Positions 1 to 9,085 of a DNA stretch of 44,367 bases are shown one piece after another. The stretch is taken from the NCBI RefSeq assembly GCF_001865245.1, contig NZ_MKXB01000123.1:3120-47486 (forward strand), given 5' to 3'. The notes below the pieces were generated by a model, which saw only the letters and a list, made by a program, of their open reading frames with translations, did no database searches and was not told where the DNA came from. Origin of the DNA: Streptomyces sp. CC53 (lineage in GTDB: Bacteria > Actinomycetota > Actinomycetes > Streptomycetales > Streptomycetaceae). Position 1 is the stretch's first letter. Each line of letters starts with the position of its first letter. Made by a program: the position numbers and the translations under genes.

Positions 1-92
1 GCCCTGGAACGTAAAACTCCTGAAACAGGACTGTCAATACGCGCGACACAGCGGGGAGTTCAGGGACCCGTACGGCGTTATCCGTTCGAGTC

Positions 93-150
93 TTGACGGC
101 GGGCAGGCCGTCGGGGCACGCTCCAGACAAGGTTCCTGAGAGCGCTCTCA
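93..150 (+). promoter_or_regulatory. Promoter with CebR-like LacI-family operator
   Basis: A perfect 14-bp palindrome, TGAGAGCGCTCTCA, lies at 137-150, about 40 bp before the lipoprotein start. It differs at two symmetric positions from the CebR box TGGGAGCGCTCCCA known from streptomycete cellobiose operons. A -35-like TTGACG at 93-98 and a weak -10-like CACGCT at 117-122 would put the transcription start just before the palindrome, so a bound repressor would block early elongation. The LacI-family regulator itself is not in the window; it may lie left of position 1. The operator is clear, while the promoter hexamers are a weaker inference. Confidence 0.7.
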
Positions 151-191
151 GATGCGGTCTCACGCTCGTTCGAAGCCAAGGGAGGCTTCTC

Positions 192-1508
192 ATGCCCATC
201 GCCCGAGCCGCCAGAAGGGCCACCAGAAGGGCCGCCGTACGAGTCGGGGCGGTCGCGCTCGCCGGTTCCCTCCTCGCCGCCTGCGGATCCGGCGGTACGG
301 ACGCCTCGTCCGACGCCGCCGGAGGCGACATCACGCTGACCGTCGACCTGTTCGGCTCCTTCGGCTACAAGGAGGCCGGGCTGTACGCCGAGTACGAGAA
401 GCTGCACCCCGGCATCACGATCAAGCAGACGGACACCGAGGACGAACAGGACTACTGGAAGAGCCTGCAGACCCGGCTCGCGGGCGGCGGCGGACTCGCC
501 GACGTCCAGGGCATCGAGGTCGGCCGCATCGCGTCGGTCACGCAGCAGCAGGCCGACAAGTTCGAGGACCTGAAGCGTTACGGCGCGGCCGACCTGAAGG
601 ACGAGTTCGCCGAGGCCAAGTGGTCGGCCGCGACGACGCAGGACGGCCGGGTGCTGGGCCTCGGCACGGACGTCGGCCCCGAGGCGATGTGCTACCGCAG
701 CGACCTGCTGAAGCAGGCGGGCCTCCCCACGGACCGCGAGGAACTCGCGCAGCGGTGGTCCACCTGGGACGGGTACCTGGAACTCGGCAAGCAGTACAAG
801 GCGAAGGCGCCCGCGGGCAGCGCGTGGATGGACAGCGTCGGCAGCCTCTTCACGATCATGATCGGGCAGGAGAAGGAGCGGTACTACGACGCCTCGGGCG
901 CGCTGGTCTACGACACGAACCCGGCCGTCAAGGCGGCGTGGGACGCGGCGGCCGACGCCGCGCAGGAGGGGCTGAGCGCCAAGCTCGACCAGTGGTCGCC
1001 GCAGTGGAACCAGGCGTTCGCGGCGGGGTCCTTCGCCACCCTGCCGTGCCCGGCGTGGATGCTCGGCTACATCAAGGGGCAGGCCGGTGACGCCGGCGCG
1101 GGCAAGTGGGACATCGCGAAGCTGCCGGGCGGCGCCGGCAACTGGGGCGGTTCGTACTTGGCGGTGCCCCGGGCGGCCAAGCACAAGAAGGAAGCGTACG
1201 AGCTGATCGCGTGGCTGACGGCGCCCGAGCAGCAGGCCAAGCTGTTCGAGAAGCAGGGCAACTTCCCCTCGGCGACCGGCGCGATCGCGTCCGTGGCGGA
1301 CGCCAGGGACCCGTACTTCTCCAACGCCCCGATCGGGCGGATCTTCGGTGACGCGGCGAAGGCGGCGCCGGTCCAGGTCCTGGGCGTGCACGACAAGAAT
1401 GTGGCGGACCAGATCACGAACGCGCTGAGCGAGGTCGAGCGCAAGGGCCTCGCCCCGGACAAGGCGTGGGCCAACGCGAAGCGGGGCGTGGCCAACGTGA
1501 TGGGCTGA
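192..1508 (+). CDS. ABC transporter sugar-binding lipoprotein (CebE-like)
   Basis: A 438-aa extracellular solute-binding protein of the sugar (family 1) type, which captures a sugar or oligosaccharide outside the membrane and delivers it to the two permeases downstream. The ATG at 192 is chosen because GGAGG at 181-185 precedes it; the frame is open further upstream but has no signal peptide there. The N-terminus is basic (RRATRR), then hydrophobic, ending in a lipobox LAAC with Cys31 as the lipidation site. The C-terminal part (SYLAVPRAAKHKKEAYELIAW region) is typical of the family. Operon context (two permeases, GH1 glucosidase, CebR-like box) suggests cellobiose or another beta-glucoside; the substrate is inferred. 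No ATPase gene is present, as expected for systems that share MsiK. Confidence 0.88.
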   Translation: MPIARAARRATRRAAVRVGAVALAGSLLAACGSGGTDASSDAAGGDITLTVDLFGSFGYKEAGLYAEYEKLHPGITIKQTDTEDEQDYWKSLQTRLAGGGGLADVQGIEVGRIASVTQQQADKFEDLKRYGAADLKDEFAEAKWSAATTQDGRVLGLGTDVGPEAMCYRSDLLKQAGLPTDREELAQRWSTWDGYLELGKQYKAKAPAGSAWMDSVGSLFTIMIGQEKERYYDASGALVYDTNPAVKAAWDAAADAAQEGLSAKLDQWSPQWNQAFAAGSFATLPCPAWMLGYIKGQAGDAGAGKWDIAKLPGGAGNWGGSYLAVPRAAKHKKEAYELIAWLTAPEQQAKLFEKQGNFPSATGAIASVADARDPYFSNAPIGRIFGDAAKAAPVQVLGVHDKNVADQITNALSEVERKGLAPDKAWANAKRGVANVMG

Positions 1509-2103
1509 CCTGGGCGACGCCGCGGACCGAGGGCGCCCACGGCAGCGCTGCCGGGACCGCCGTGTGCCTTCCCCGTGTCCCGGATTCCGTCCCCGGGCCC
1601 GATCTCCCCGAAGGACCACCGTCGCCCTCCCGTCGCCAGCCTCCCCGCCGGCTCCTCCCCGGGCCCGGTCCTGGCAGGCCCCGGCCCGACGGTGCTGCCC
1701 GCCGGCCGGTCCGCGGCCGGGGGCGGGGCGGCACGGATCCGGGCGCCGGTCGGCGGCGGGCGGGGTCGGCCGGGAACGGCTCGGGTGCGGCCGCTCCTCG
1801 GCGGGGGCGCGCCGTCGCCCGGTACCGCGCCGGTACGGGCCCTCCGCTTCGTGTACGCCGGCCCGGCACCGGCCGGTACCGGCCAGCTCGTGCCCTGAGC
1901 GACCTGCACCGCCCCGCGCCGGGCACCGCTCGCCCCGCCCCGCCCGGAGGGACGCCGACGGGCGGTCTCCGCGCCCCCGGAGCAGCCCTCCCCCACCACG
2001 GTCCGCCCCGCGGACCCCACCGGGCACCGGCCGCGCACCGCCTCCCGGCCCACGCGGCCGCACTCCGCCACCCACCGTCCGCCACGACACGAAGGGCCGC
2101 ACC
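1509..2103. other. Long gene-free gap inside the sugar operon
   Basis: This 595-bp stretch separates the binding protein from the first permease, where such operons usually have a much shorter spacer. It is very GC-rich and low in complexity, with recurring GGTACCG/CCGGTAC and CCGG-rich words (especially 1815-1885). Open frames exist on both strands, but none resembles a known protein and none has a ribosome site. I see no terminator with a T-run. It may be a processed or attenuating leader, or expanded filler. Confidence 0.5.
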
Positions 2104-3012
2104 GTGACCCTCGCCGCGCGACGCGCCTGGCGCGCCGTCTCGCCGTACGCCTACATCACCCCGTTCTTCGGGCTGTTCCTCGCCTTCGGGATGTTCCCGC
2201 TCCTCTACACCGCGTTCGTGTCGCTGTACCGGGTCGAGCTGCAGACACCCGGTGACATGCAGTGGCGGGGCTTCGGCAACTACGCAGCGGTCTTCACCGA
2301 CCCGTACTTCTGGACCGCGCTGCGCAACACCTTCACCATCGGCGTGCTCTCGACCGTGCCGCAGCTCGTGATGGCGCTGGGACTCGCCCATCTGCTCAAC
2401 TACAAGCTGCGCGGGCGGACGTTCTTCCGTACGGCCATGCTCCTGCCGTACGCCACCTCGGTCGCCGCCGCCACCCTGGTCTTCGCGCAGCTCTTCGGGA
2501 GGGACTTCGGTCTCGTCAACTACGTGCTCGGCCTCGTCGGGTTCGGACCCGTCGACTGGCAGACCGGGACCGTCGCCTCGCAGATCGCCGTCTCCACCAT
2601 CGTCATCTGGCGGTGGACCGGCTACAACGCGCTCATCTACCTGGCCGGCATGCAGTCCATACCGAGCGAGCTGTACGAGGCCGCCGAGATGGACGGCGCC
2701 TCCCGCTGGCGGCAGTTCGTGCACGTCACGCTGCCCGGTCTGCGGCCGACCATCGTGTTCACGGTCGTGGTGTCGACCATCGGCGCGACCCAGCTGTTCG
2801 GTGAGCCGCTGCTGTACGAGGGGTCCGTGTCGGGCGGCATCTCCCACCAGTACCAGACGCTCGGGCTGTACATGTACGAGCAGGGCTGGGGCTTCTTCCA
2901 CCTGGGCCGGGCCGCGGCGATCGCCTGGGTGATGTTCCTGCTCATCGTGGTGCTCGTGGGGGCGAACGCCCTGCTCGCGCGCCGACGTTCCCGTAAGGAG
3001 GCCGGCCGGTGA
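2104..3012 (+). CDS. Sugar ABC transporter permease (CebF-like)
   Basis: A 302-aa MalF-type inner-membrane permease. About six hydrophobic segments can be read, starting near residues 13-40 (ITPFFGLFLAFGMFPLLYTAF). The cytoplasmic coupling loop that contacts the ATPase is the EAA motif starting near residue 192 (EAAEMDGASRWRQF...LP). GTG at 2104 is taken as the start because the frame upstream is proline/arginine-rich and not membrane-like, whereas the protein from here has normal family length. It pairs with the next gene, whose GTG start overlaps its stop by 4 nt, so the two subunits are probably translationally coupled. Confidence 0.9.
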   Translation: MTLAARRAWRAVSPYAYITPFFGLFLAFGMFPLLYTAFVSLYRVELQTPGDMQWRGFGNYAAVFTDPYFWTALRNTFTIGVLSTVPQLVMALGLAHLLNYKLRGRTFFRTAMLLPYATSVAAATLVFAQLFGRDFGLVNYVLGLVGFGPVDWQTGTVASQIAVSTIVIWRWTGYNALIYLAGMQSIPSELYEAAEMDGASRWRQFVHVTLPGLRPTIVFTVVVSTIGATQLFGEPLLYEGSVSGGISHQYQTLGLYMYEQGWGFFHLGRAAAIAWVMFLLIVVLVGANALLARRRSRKEAGR

Positions 3013-3845
3013 CCTCACGTGCCGGACGTACGCTGCACGGGGGGAAGCTCGCGTACGCGATCCTCGTCGCCGCGGTGCTCGTGTCCGCCTTCCCCTTCTA
3101 CTGGACCATCGTCGCCGCCAGCCGCTCCAACGCGGACCTGGCGCAGGTGCCGCCCTCGCTGCTACCGGGGCCGAACCTGCTGCGCAACGTCGAGGCCGTG
3201 ATGGAGGAGGCCGACATCGGCCTGGCGCTCCTGAACTCGCTGATCGTGTCGGGCTCCGTCACCGTCGGCACGGTGCTGTGCTGCACCCTCGCCGGATTCG
3301 CCTTCGCCAAGCTGCGGTTCAAGGGCCGGAACGCGCTGCTGGCGGTCACCGTCGGCACCATGATGATCCCGCCGCAGCTCGGAGTCATCCCGCTGTTCAT
3401 GCTCATCGCCGAACTCCAGTGGGTGAACCAGCTCCAGTCGGTGATCCTGCCCGGGCTGGTCTCCGCCTTCGGGGTGTTCTTCATGCGGCAGTTCCTGGTG
3501 CAGGCCCTGCCGGACGAGCTCATCGAGGCGGCCCGCGTGGACGGGGCGTCCACGGCGCGGGTCTTCTGGTCGATCGTGGTGCCCATCGCCCGGCCGGGCA
3601 TGGCCGTGCTGGGACTGCTGACCTTCATGGCCGCCTGGAACGACTTCTTCTGGCCCATCGTGGCGCTGTCCTCGCAGAACCCGACGGTGCAGGTCGCGCT
3701 GCGCCAGCTGGGCGGCGGCTACGTCCACGACCAGTCCGTGATCATGGCGGGCACCCTGCTGGGGACGCTGCCGGTGCTGCTGGTCTTCGGGCTGCTCGGC
3801 CGGCAGATCGTCGGCGGCATCATGCAGGGCGCCGTCAAGGGGTAG
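3009..3845 (+). CDS. Sugar ABC transporter permease (CebG-like)
   Basis: A 278-aa MalG-type permease, the second membrane subunit of the importer. The first transmembrane helix is near residues 14-35 (AILVAAVLVSAFPFYWTIV), and the EAA coupling loop begins near residue 173 (EAARVDGASTARVFWSIVVP). The GTG start sits in a GTGA overlap with the end of the preceding permease. The last residues (GGIMQGAVKG) are the usual C-terminus of this subfamily. A 249-bp spacer, GC-rich and without an obvious terminator, separates it from the glucosidase gene. Confidence 0.92.
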   Translation: MTSRAGRTLHGGKLAYAILVAAVLVSAFPFYWTIVAASRSNADLAQVPPSLLPGPNLLRNVEAVMEEADIGLALLNSLIVSGSVTVGTVLCCTLAGFAFAKLRFKGRNALLAVTVGTMMIPPQLGVIPLFMLIAELQWVNQLQSVILPGLVSAFGVFFMRQFLVQALPDELIEAARVDGASTARVFWSIVVPIARPGMAVLGLLTFMAAWNDFFWPIVALSSQNPTVQVALRQLGGGYVHDQSVIMAGTLLGTLPVLLVFGLLGRQIVGGIMQGAVKG

Positions 3846-4094
3846 CGGCGCCTCCGCCGCGTGCCGCGGGCGTCCGCCCCGGGAAACCGGCCGCGCCACG
3901 CCGGCCTTCCGCGCCCCCGACCGGCGGCGACGGCCGGCCGCCCCCGACGCTCGCGCTCCCCGGCCAGTGGCTTCCCGGCGCCGACCCGGTGCCCGTGATC
4001 CCCGCCCCGGCTGCGGCGCCGTGCCGCGCGACGCCGCTCGTGCGCTCCGTCGGCTTGTCTCTCCAGTCCTCATCCACGAAGGAGTTGTCCGTCC

Positions 4095-5468
4095 ATGACC
4101 ACTGCGCTCCGCTTTCCCGACGGGTTCCGCTGGGGCACCGCCACCGCCGCCTACCAGATCGAGGGGGCCGCCTCCGAGGACGGCCGAACGCCGTCCATCT
4201 GGGACACGTTCAGCCGTCTCCCCGGCAAGGTGCGCAACGGCGACACCGGTGACGTCGCCGCCGACCACTACCACCGCATGTCCGAGGACGTCGCCCTGAT
4301 GAAAGACCTGGGCGTGACGGACTACCGGTTCTCCGTGGCCTGGCCCCGGGTGCAGCCCACCGGTCGGGGGCCCGCCCTGCAGAAGGGCCTCGACTTCTAC
4401 CGGCGCCTCGCCGACGAGCTGCGGAACGCCGGCATCCGCCCGGTGGCCACGCTGTACCACTGGGACCTGCCGCAGGAGCTGGAGGACCAGGGGGGCTGGC
4501 CGAGGCGGGAGACCGCCGAGCGGTTCGCGCAGTACGCGGCCCTCGTCGCGGACGGCCTCGGCGACCGCGTCGCGACCTGGACCACGCTGAACGAACCGTG
4601 GTGCACGGCCTTCCTCGGGTACGCCAACGGAGTGCACGCCCCGGGCCGCACCGAGCCGGCCGCCGCGCTGCGCGCCGCACACCACCTGAACCTCGCGCAC
4701 GGCCTGGCGGTCGACGCGCTGCGGGCGGCTCTGCCCCGCGGCGGCGAGGTGTCCCTCACGCTCAACCTGCACGCGGTGCGGGCCCTGACGGAGTCCGCGG
4801 AGGACCGGGCCGCGGCACGGCGCGTCGACGCCCTCGGCAACCGGATCTTCCTGGACCCGGTGTTCCACGGGCGGCTCCCCGAGGACCTCGTGGCGGACAC
4901 GGCCGGGCTGACGGACTGGTCGTTCGTCCGGGACGGCGACCTTGCGGCCACGTCCCGGCCCGTCGACTCGCTGGGTATCAACTACTACTCGCCCACCGTC
5001 GTCGCGGCGGGCCGGCACGAGGGCCCCTCACCGTGGCCTGGGGCGGAGCCGCACGTGCGGTTCGAGCCCGCGCCCGGTCCGCGGACGGCGATGGACTGGC
5101 CGGTGGACGCGAACGGGCTGCACGAGCTGCTGACCCGGCTGAGGGACGAGCTGCCGGGCGTACCGCTGGTGATCACCGAGAACGGCGCGGCCTACGACGA
5201 CTACGCCGACCCGGAGGGCGACGTCCACGACCCGGAGCGGGTCGCGTACCTGCGGCAGCACCTCACCGCGGTGCACCGGGCCGTCGCGGAGGGAGCGGAC
5301 GTGCGGGGGTACTTCCTGTGGTCGCTGCTGGACAACTTCGAGTGGGCGTACGGCTACGGCAAGCGGTTCGGCATCGTGCACGTCGACTTCGCGTCGCAGC
5401 GCCGCACCCCGAAGGACAGCGCCCGCTGGTACGCGGGTGTCATCGCGCGGAACGGGCTCGCCGACTGA
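4095..5468 (+). CDS. GH1 family beta-glucosidase, intracellular (BglC-like)
   Basis: A 457-aa glycoside hydrolase family 1 enzyme, expected to split the imported disaccharide or oligosaccharide to glucose by a retaining mechanism. The acid/base glutamate is in TLNEP (Glu167) and the nucleophile in ITENG (Glu362), both intact. The N-terminal [19 protein letters not shown] signature is present, and there is no signal peptide. AAGGAG at 4079-4084 sets the start. Being last in the sugar operon, it matches the cebEFG-bglC order of streptomycetes. The 3' end overlaps the convergent next gene by 29 bp. Exact sugar specificity cannot be read from the sequence. Confidence 0.93.
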   Translation: MTTALRFPDGFRWGTATAAYQIEGAASEDGRTPSIWDTFSRLPGKVRNGDTGDVAADHYHRMSEDVALMKDLGVTDYRFSVAWPRVQPTGRGPALQKGLDFYRRLADELRNAGIRPVATLYHWDLPQELEDQGGWPRRETAERFAQYAALVADGLGDRVATWTTLNEPWCTAFLGYANGVHAPGRTEPAAALRAAHHLNLAHGLAVDALRAALPRGGEVSLTLNLHAVRALTESAEDRAAARRVDALGNRIFLDPVFHGRLPEDLVADTAGLTDWSFVRDGDLAATSRPVDSLGINYYSPTVVAAGRHEGPSPWPGAEPHVRFEPAPGPRTAMDWPVDANGLHELLTRLRDELPGVPLVITENGAAYDDYADPEGDVHDPERVAYLRQHLTAVHRAVAEGADVRGYFLWSLLDNFEWAYGYGKRFGIVHVDFASQRRTPKDSARWYAGVIARNGLAD

Positions 5469-6315
5469 GCCGGTCCCGTCTGCGGGCCTCACGCGCGTAC
5501 GGGAGGTAGCGCAGCCGCTCGGGGAGCGCGGGTACCACCAGGCGCACGACCCGGGCGAAGCGCCGCAGCTTCCGCTCCTGGGCGTCGGTCCACTCCAGGC
5601 CGATCGCCTCGCGGGCCTCGGGCGGCATGAAGCCGACCGTGAGGAAGGAGCGGAAGCGGACGACGCGGGGCCGGAGCACCGGCCAGCAGGCCCTCAGGAC
5701 CAGGCGCGGAAGCAGCGGCCCCCGGTCCGGCGGCGGGAGGGGGATGTCGGTCGCCACGAGTTCCCGCACGACGGGGGTCATCTCGATCTCCTCGGCGAGG
5801 ACCTTGCGGTAGTACGGCCAGAAGTCCTCGATGCTCTGGGGCATGTCCCGGTCGTGTATCCCGAGGATCCGGCCGACCTGGAGCCACTCGGCGTACAGCT
5901 GCCGCTCCTGCGCCTCGGTCATGGGGCGCATGAGGTAGCGGGCGGCGTGGCGCTGGACGGGGAACCCGGTGGCGTGCACCCAGGCGTAGTGGGCGGGGGT
6001 GAGGGCGTGGTAGGCGCGGCCCCGGGTGTCGGTGCCCTGGATGGTGCGGTGGAGGCGGCGGAGCCTGCGGCCCTCCTCGGCGGCCCGTCCACCGCCGTAC
6101 ACCCAGAGCTGGAGGGAGCTCAGGGAGCGTTCGGCGCGGCCCCAGGGGTCGGTGCGGAAGACGGAGTGCTCGTCGACGCCGGCGCCGACGGCGGGATGGG
6201 CGACCTGGAGGGCGAGGGCCGCGGGCAGCATGAGCAGGGTGCGGAGGTCGCCCGAGAGGGTCCACAGCACTCCGCCGGGCGGCGGGGGCGCGGGGTCGGC
6301 GGCTGCCTTGCTCAT
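5440..6315 (-). CDS. Oxygenase MpaB family protein (DUF2236)
   Basis: A 291-aa protein of the DUF2236 family, which includes MpaB-type and rubber/latex-clearing oxygenases (a haem-binding all-alpha fold). Characteristic stretches are [20 protein letters not shown] near residues 28-47, WGRAERSL, and the H-x-x-Y/W region around [16 protein letters not shown]. His residues in the early VAHP and later HYAWVHATG motifs could be haem ligands; that is inferred. Start ATG at 6313-6315 is preceded by GGAG. Many bacterial members are of unknown substrate, so only the family is claimed. It runs convergently to the glucosidase. Confidence 0.8.
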   Translation of the reverse strand: MSKAAADPAPPPPGGVLWTLSGDLRTLLMLPAALALQVAHPAVGAGVDEHSVFRTDPWGRAERSLSSLQLWVYGGGRAAEEGRRLRRLHRTIQGTDTRGRAYHALTPAHYAWVHATGFPVQRHAARYLMRPMTEAQERQLYAEWLQVGRILGIHDRDMPQSIEDFWPYYRKVLAEEIEMTPVVRELVATDIPLPPPDRGPLLPRLVLRACWPVLRPRVVRFRSFLTVGFMPPEAREAIGLEWTDAQERKLRRFARVVRLVVPALPERLRYLPYAREARRRDRLSRRARSAR

Positions 6316-6662
6316 CGGTGCTCCGGGGACTCGCTGCTCGCTGTCGGTTCCAGTATGCGATCACGGGCGGTGCGCGCGGGGCCGGAGTCCGGGTCCGTAG
6401 GGGCGGAGGCAAGGTGGAGGGGGGCCGGGGGTGGAGCCCGGCCCGGTTCTCGGGCGGGCTCCGGGTGCGGCCGGAGGCCGGAAGTCCGGGGCGGGGCCGA
6501 TGAGGCCGGATCGCGGCCAGGGCTTGAAGTCCGGGAGGGGCAGGGCGACCCGGACACGAGCCTGAGGTGAGGAACCGTACCCCTGAGAGGACGGCGTCCG
6601 TGCGCAGGGGACACCCCGTGAGGGCTGCTCGGCGATCGGAAGGCCCGCCACCCGGCCCGGGG
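6316..6662. other. Gene-free intergenic stretch
   Basis: This 347-bp, very GC-rich gap lies between two minus-strand genes. It contains imperfect repeats of AAGTCCGGG-type words (around 6480 and 6530). I see no ribosome site, tRNA or convincing terminator. It should hold the promoter of the DUF2236 gene, but no hexamers stand out. Confidence 0.4.
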
Positions 6663-7448
6663 CTAACGGGCGAGGAACGTACGCAGCGTGGCGGCGAGCT
6701 CCGTGGGCGCGTCCAGTGCGATGAGGTGGGCAGCGGTGGCGAACTCGACCAGAGTGGCGTCGGGAATCTCCGCGGCGTATCGGCGGCCGATGTCCTGGAA
6801 GTCGGCGATGTCGAGCGCTCCCACTCCCACCAGTACGGGGACGGAGATGGCGGCGACGTCGCCGGTTGAGGGGCCCGTGGAGTACGTGTCCACGACGGCC
6901 TGGTTCATCAGGGACGTCCGCAGCGGCTCCCGGAGCCGGTCGGCAAGCCCGGCGGGGACGTCGTCCCAGGTGCGGTCGGGGCCCCGCAGCCACATGTCCA
7001 GGTTGACGCGGACGGCGGTGTCCAGGTCGCCCACGGCCAGGGCGGCGGTCTCCGCTGCGTCGTAGGCGATCATCTCCGCGGACCAGTGGTATCCCGGCCA
7101 GGGCGGGGCCAGGAGTGCCAGGGAGCGGACCCGGTCCGGGTGGGTGAGGGTGAAGTCCGCGGCCACACGGCCGCCCCAGGAGGCGCCCACGAGTCGGACG
7201 CGGTCGCGGCCGAGGTGGTCCAGGAGACGCCTCAGGTCGTCGGTTTCGCTGAACGGTCCCGTCGGGGGAGCGGACTCGCCGAAGCCGCGCAGGTCGTACC
7301 GGATGACGGTGTGCTGCTCCGCGAGGGCAGGCACGATCGCGTCCCACATGCGGTGATCGGCGACGCCTGCGTGCACGAGCACGACCGGCGGTCCGTCTCC
7401 GGCAACGCTGTAGGAGAGGCGACCGAGATCATCTTCGAGGGTGAGCAT
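6663..7448 (-). CDS. Alpha/beta hydrolase
   Basis: A 261-aa alpha/beta-hydrolase fold protein. The oxyanion region PVVLVHAG near residue 20, the nucleophile elbow GASWGG (Ser in the centre) and the C-terminal AAHLIALDAP histidine are all in place, so it should be an active esterase, lipase or C-C hydrolase. The ATG at 7446-7448 is chosen because the family begins a few residues before LSYSVAGDGPPVVLVHAG; the open frame upstream is arginine/proline-rich and unlike protein. No strong Shine-Dalgarno is visible. Substrate unknown. Confidence 0.85.
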   Translation of the reverse strand: MLTLEDDLGRLSYSVAGDGPPVVLVHAGVADHRMWDAIVPALAEQHTVIRYDLRGFGESAPPTGPFSETDDLRRLLDHLGRDRVRLVGASWGGRVAADFTLTHPDRVRSLALLAPPWPGYHWSAEMIAYDAAETAALAVGDLDTAVRVNLDMWLRGPDRTWDDVPAGLADRLREPLRTSLMNQAVVDTYSTGPSTGDVAAISVPVLVGVGALDIADFQDIGRRYAAEIPDATLVEFATAAHLIALDAPTELAATLRTFLAR

Positions 7449-8110
7449 CCGCAGATGCTCGCACGGAGGCGGAGCGAGGACCACCCGATATCGCGGGTAC
7501 TCCGCGCTTCCTTGTCTCCGTGAGGAGGAGGGTGCCCGACTCGCGCCGGTGGCCGACTCGCCGCGGTGGTCCGTCCGGCCTCTGCCGGGGCCTGGCGGGC
7601 GGCCACCCCTCACCCCTTGGCGCCGGGGTCCACGGCACCGGATGTCCGCCGCCGGGGGAGGCACGGGGCGGTGCTGCCGAAGGCTCGCGCCCGGCAGGGT
7701 GACCGGCGGCCGGGCGTCGACGGCGGACGACGGTCCGTGACAGACGGAGTCCGTGACAGACGGGGATCGGTGGCGGACAAGTGGCCGCCTGCGGCTCGGG
7801 AGCATGGAGCCTGATACCGGGCGCGGCCGGAAGCATCCGGCAGCAAGAGCGGGGGCCGCCGAGGGGCCCAGCGCTGGCTGCGGGCCGACGGTCAGGGGCA
7901 CAGCGACGCCAGGGTCAAGGAGCAGGAGGGGCGCCGGAGGCCGACCGGAAGGGGGTGGCGACAGGAGTACCCGGCTTCCCCCGGTGACTTCTTCGTGAAC
8001 GCGCCCTGTGGGCGCAAGATTTTCTCCATCCGAGGTCTACCGGAGAGTAACTGCGGCTGATTTCATGTGCGTCGCCGAGCCCCACCCCCCACCTCCACGA
8101 GGAGTCTCCC
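7449..8110. other. Gene-free divergent intergenic region
   Basis: A 662-bp region between the divergent hydrolase and sphingomyelinase genes. Only shadow frames without homology-like features are seen. It contains a short tandem duplication, GTCCGTGACAGACGG, at 7733-7747 and again at 7749-7763. The less GC-rich part near 8000-8070 (AGATTTTCTCC, GATTTCATG) probably carries the sphingomyelinase promoter. Confidence 0.45.
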
Positions 8111-9085
8111 GTGCCCCGACCCCTGGCGTTTGTCATGTCCGCAGCGTCCGCTGGCGTCCTCGCCGCCGCGTCGCTGACCGCCGCGGCGCCGTCGGCCACC
8201 GCCGCCGCGACGCCCGAGCTGCGCGTCCTGTCGTACAACGTCTTCCTCTTCAGCAAGAACCTCTACCCGAACTGGGGGCAGGACCACCGGGCCCGGCAGA
8301 TCCCCGCGGCGCCGTTCTTCCAGGGCAACGACGTGGTGGTGCTGCAGGAGGCGTTCGACAACACCTCCTCGGGCGCGCTCCTGCGGAACGCCGCCGCCGC
8401 GTACCCGCACCAGACACCCGTGATGGGGCGCGGGAAGACGGGCTGGGACGCCACCGGCGGGGCGTACTCCTCCCTGACCCCGGAGGACGGCGGAGTGAGC
8501 GTCCTGAGCAAGTGGCCGATCGTCCGCAAGGAGCAGTACGTCTACAAGGACGCCTGCGGCGCCGACTGGTATTCGAACAAGGGCTTCGTGTACACGGTCC
8601 TGGACGTCGCCGGCACCCGGGTCCACGTGGTGGGCACACACGCGCAGTCCACGGACCCGGGCTGTGCGACCGGCGAGGCGGCACAGGTGCGCAGCCGGCA
8701 GTTCAAGGAACTGGACGCCTTCCTCGACCGCAAGAACATCCCGGCGTCGGAGCAGGTCGTCGTCGCGGGCGACTTCAACGTGGACCTCCGCACGGCCGAG
8801 TACGGGACGATGCTCTCCGACGCGGGGCTGGTGGGGGCGGACTCCCGTACGGGGCACCCGTACTCCTTCGACACCCGGGACAACTCCATAGCGGCGGACC
8901 GCTATCCCGACGACCCGCGCGAGGACCTCGACCACGTCCTGCACCGCGCCGGACACGCCCGCCCGGCGGACTGGACGAACGACGTGGTGAAGGAGCAGAG
9001 CGCGCCCTGGACGGTGACGAGCTGGGGCCGGAGTTACACCTACACGAACCTCTCGGACCACTACCCCGTGGTCGCCGGCTCGTAG
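8111..9085 (+). CDS. Secreted sphingomyelin phosphodiesterase-like protein
   Basis: A 324-aa exported phosphodiesterase of the endonuclease/exonuclease/phosphatase (DNase I-like) superfamily, closest in motif order to bacterial neutral sphingomyelinase (sphingomyelinase C). Residues 1-31 form a signal peptide ending near ATAAA. Motifs in order are LSYNVF, VVLQEAFD (metal-binding Glu), VVGTHAQS (His), VVAGDFNVD (Asp/Asn) and the final SDHYPVV histidine. The cysteines in KDACGADW and TDPGCATG could form the disulfide of an exported protein. GAGGAG at 8099-8104 supports the GTG start. It likely cleaves phospholipids or sphingolipids outside the cell, releasing phosphocholine; the substrate is from family knowledge. 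Confidence 0.87.
   Translation: MPRPLAFVMSAASAGVLAAASLTAAAPSATAAATPELRVLSYNVFLFSKNLYPNWGQDHRARQIPAAPFFQGNDVVVLQEAFDNTSSGALLRNAAAAYPHQTPVMGRGKTGWDATGGAYSSLTPEDGGVSVLSKWPIVRKEQYVYKDACGADWYSNKGFVYTVLDVAGTRVHVVGTHAQSTDPGCATGEAAQVRSRQFKELDAFLDRKNIPASEQVVVAGDFNVDLRTAEYGTMLSDAGLVGADSRTGHPYSFDTRDNSIAADRYPDDPREDLDHVLHRAGHARPADWTNDVVKEQSAPWTVTSWGRSYTYTNLSDHYPVVAGS

Noticed and set aside
78..2102. Long open frames on the minus strand opposite the sugar operon
   Set aside because: Antisense shadows of high-GC coding sequence: Arg/Gly/Pro-rich, no motifs and no ribosome sites.
7733..7763. Tandem GTCCGTGACAGACGG duplication as an operator or attachment site
   Set aside because: It is not palindromic, is far from either promoter, and occurs only twice; it is probably a slippage product.
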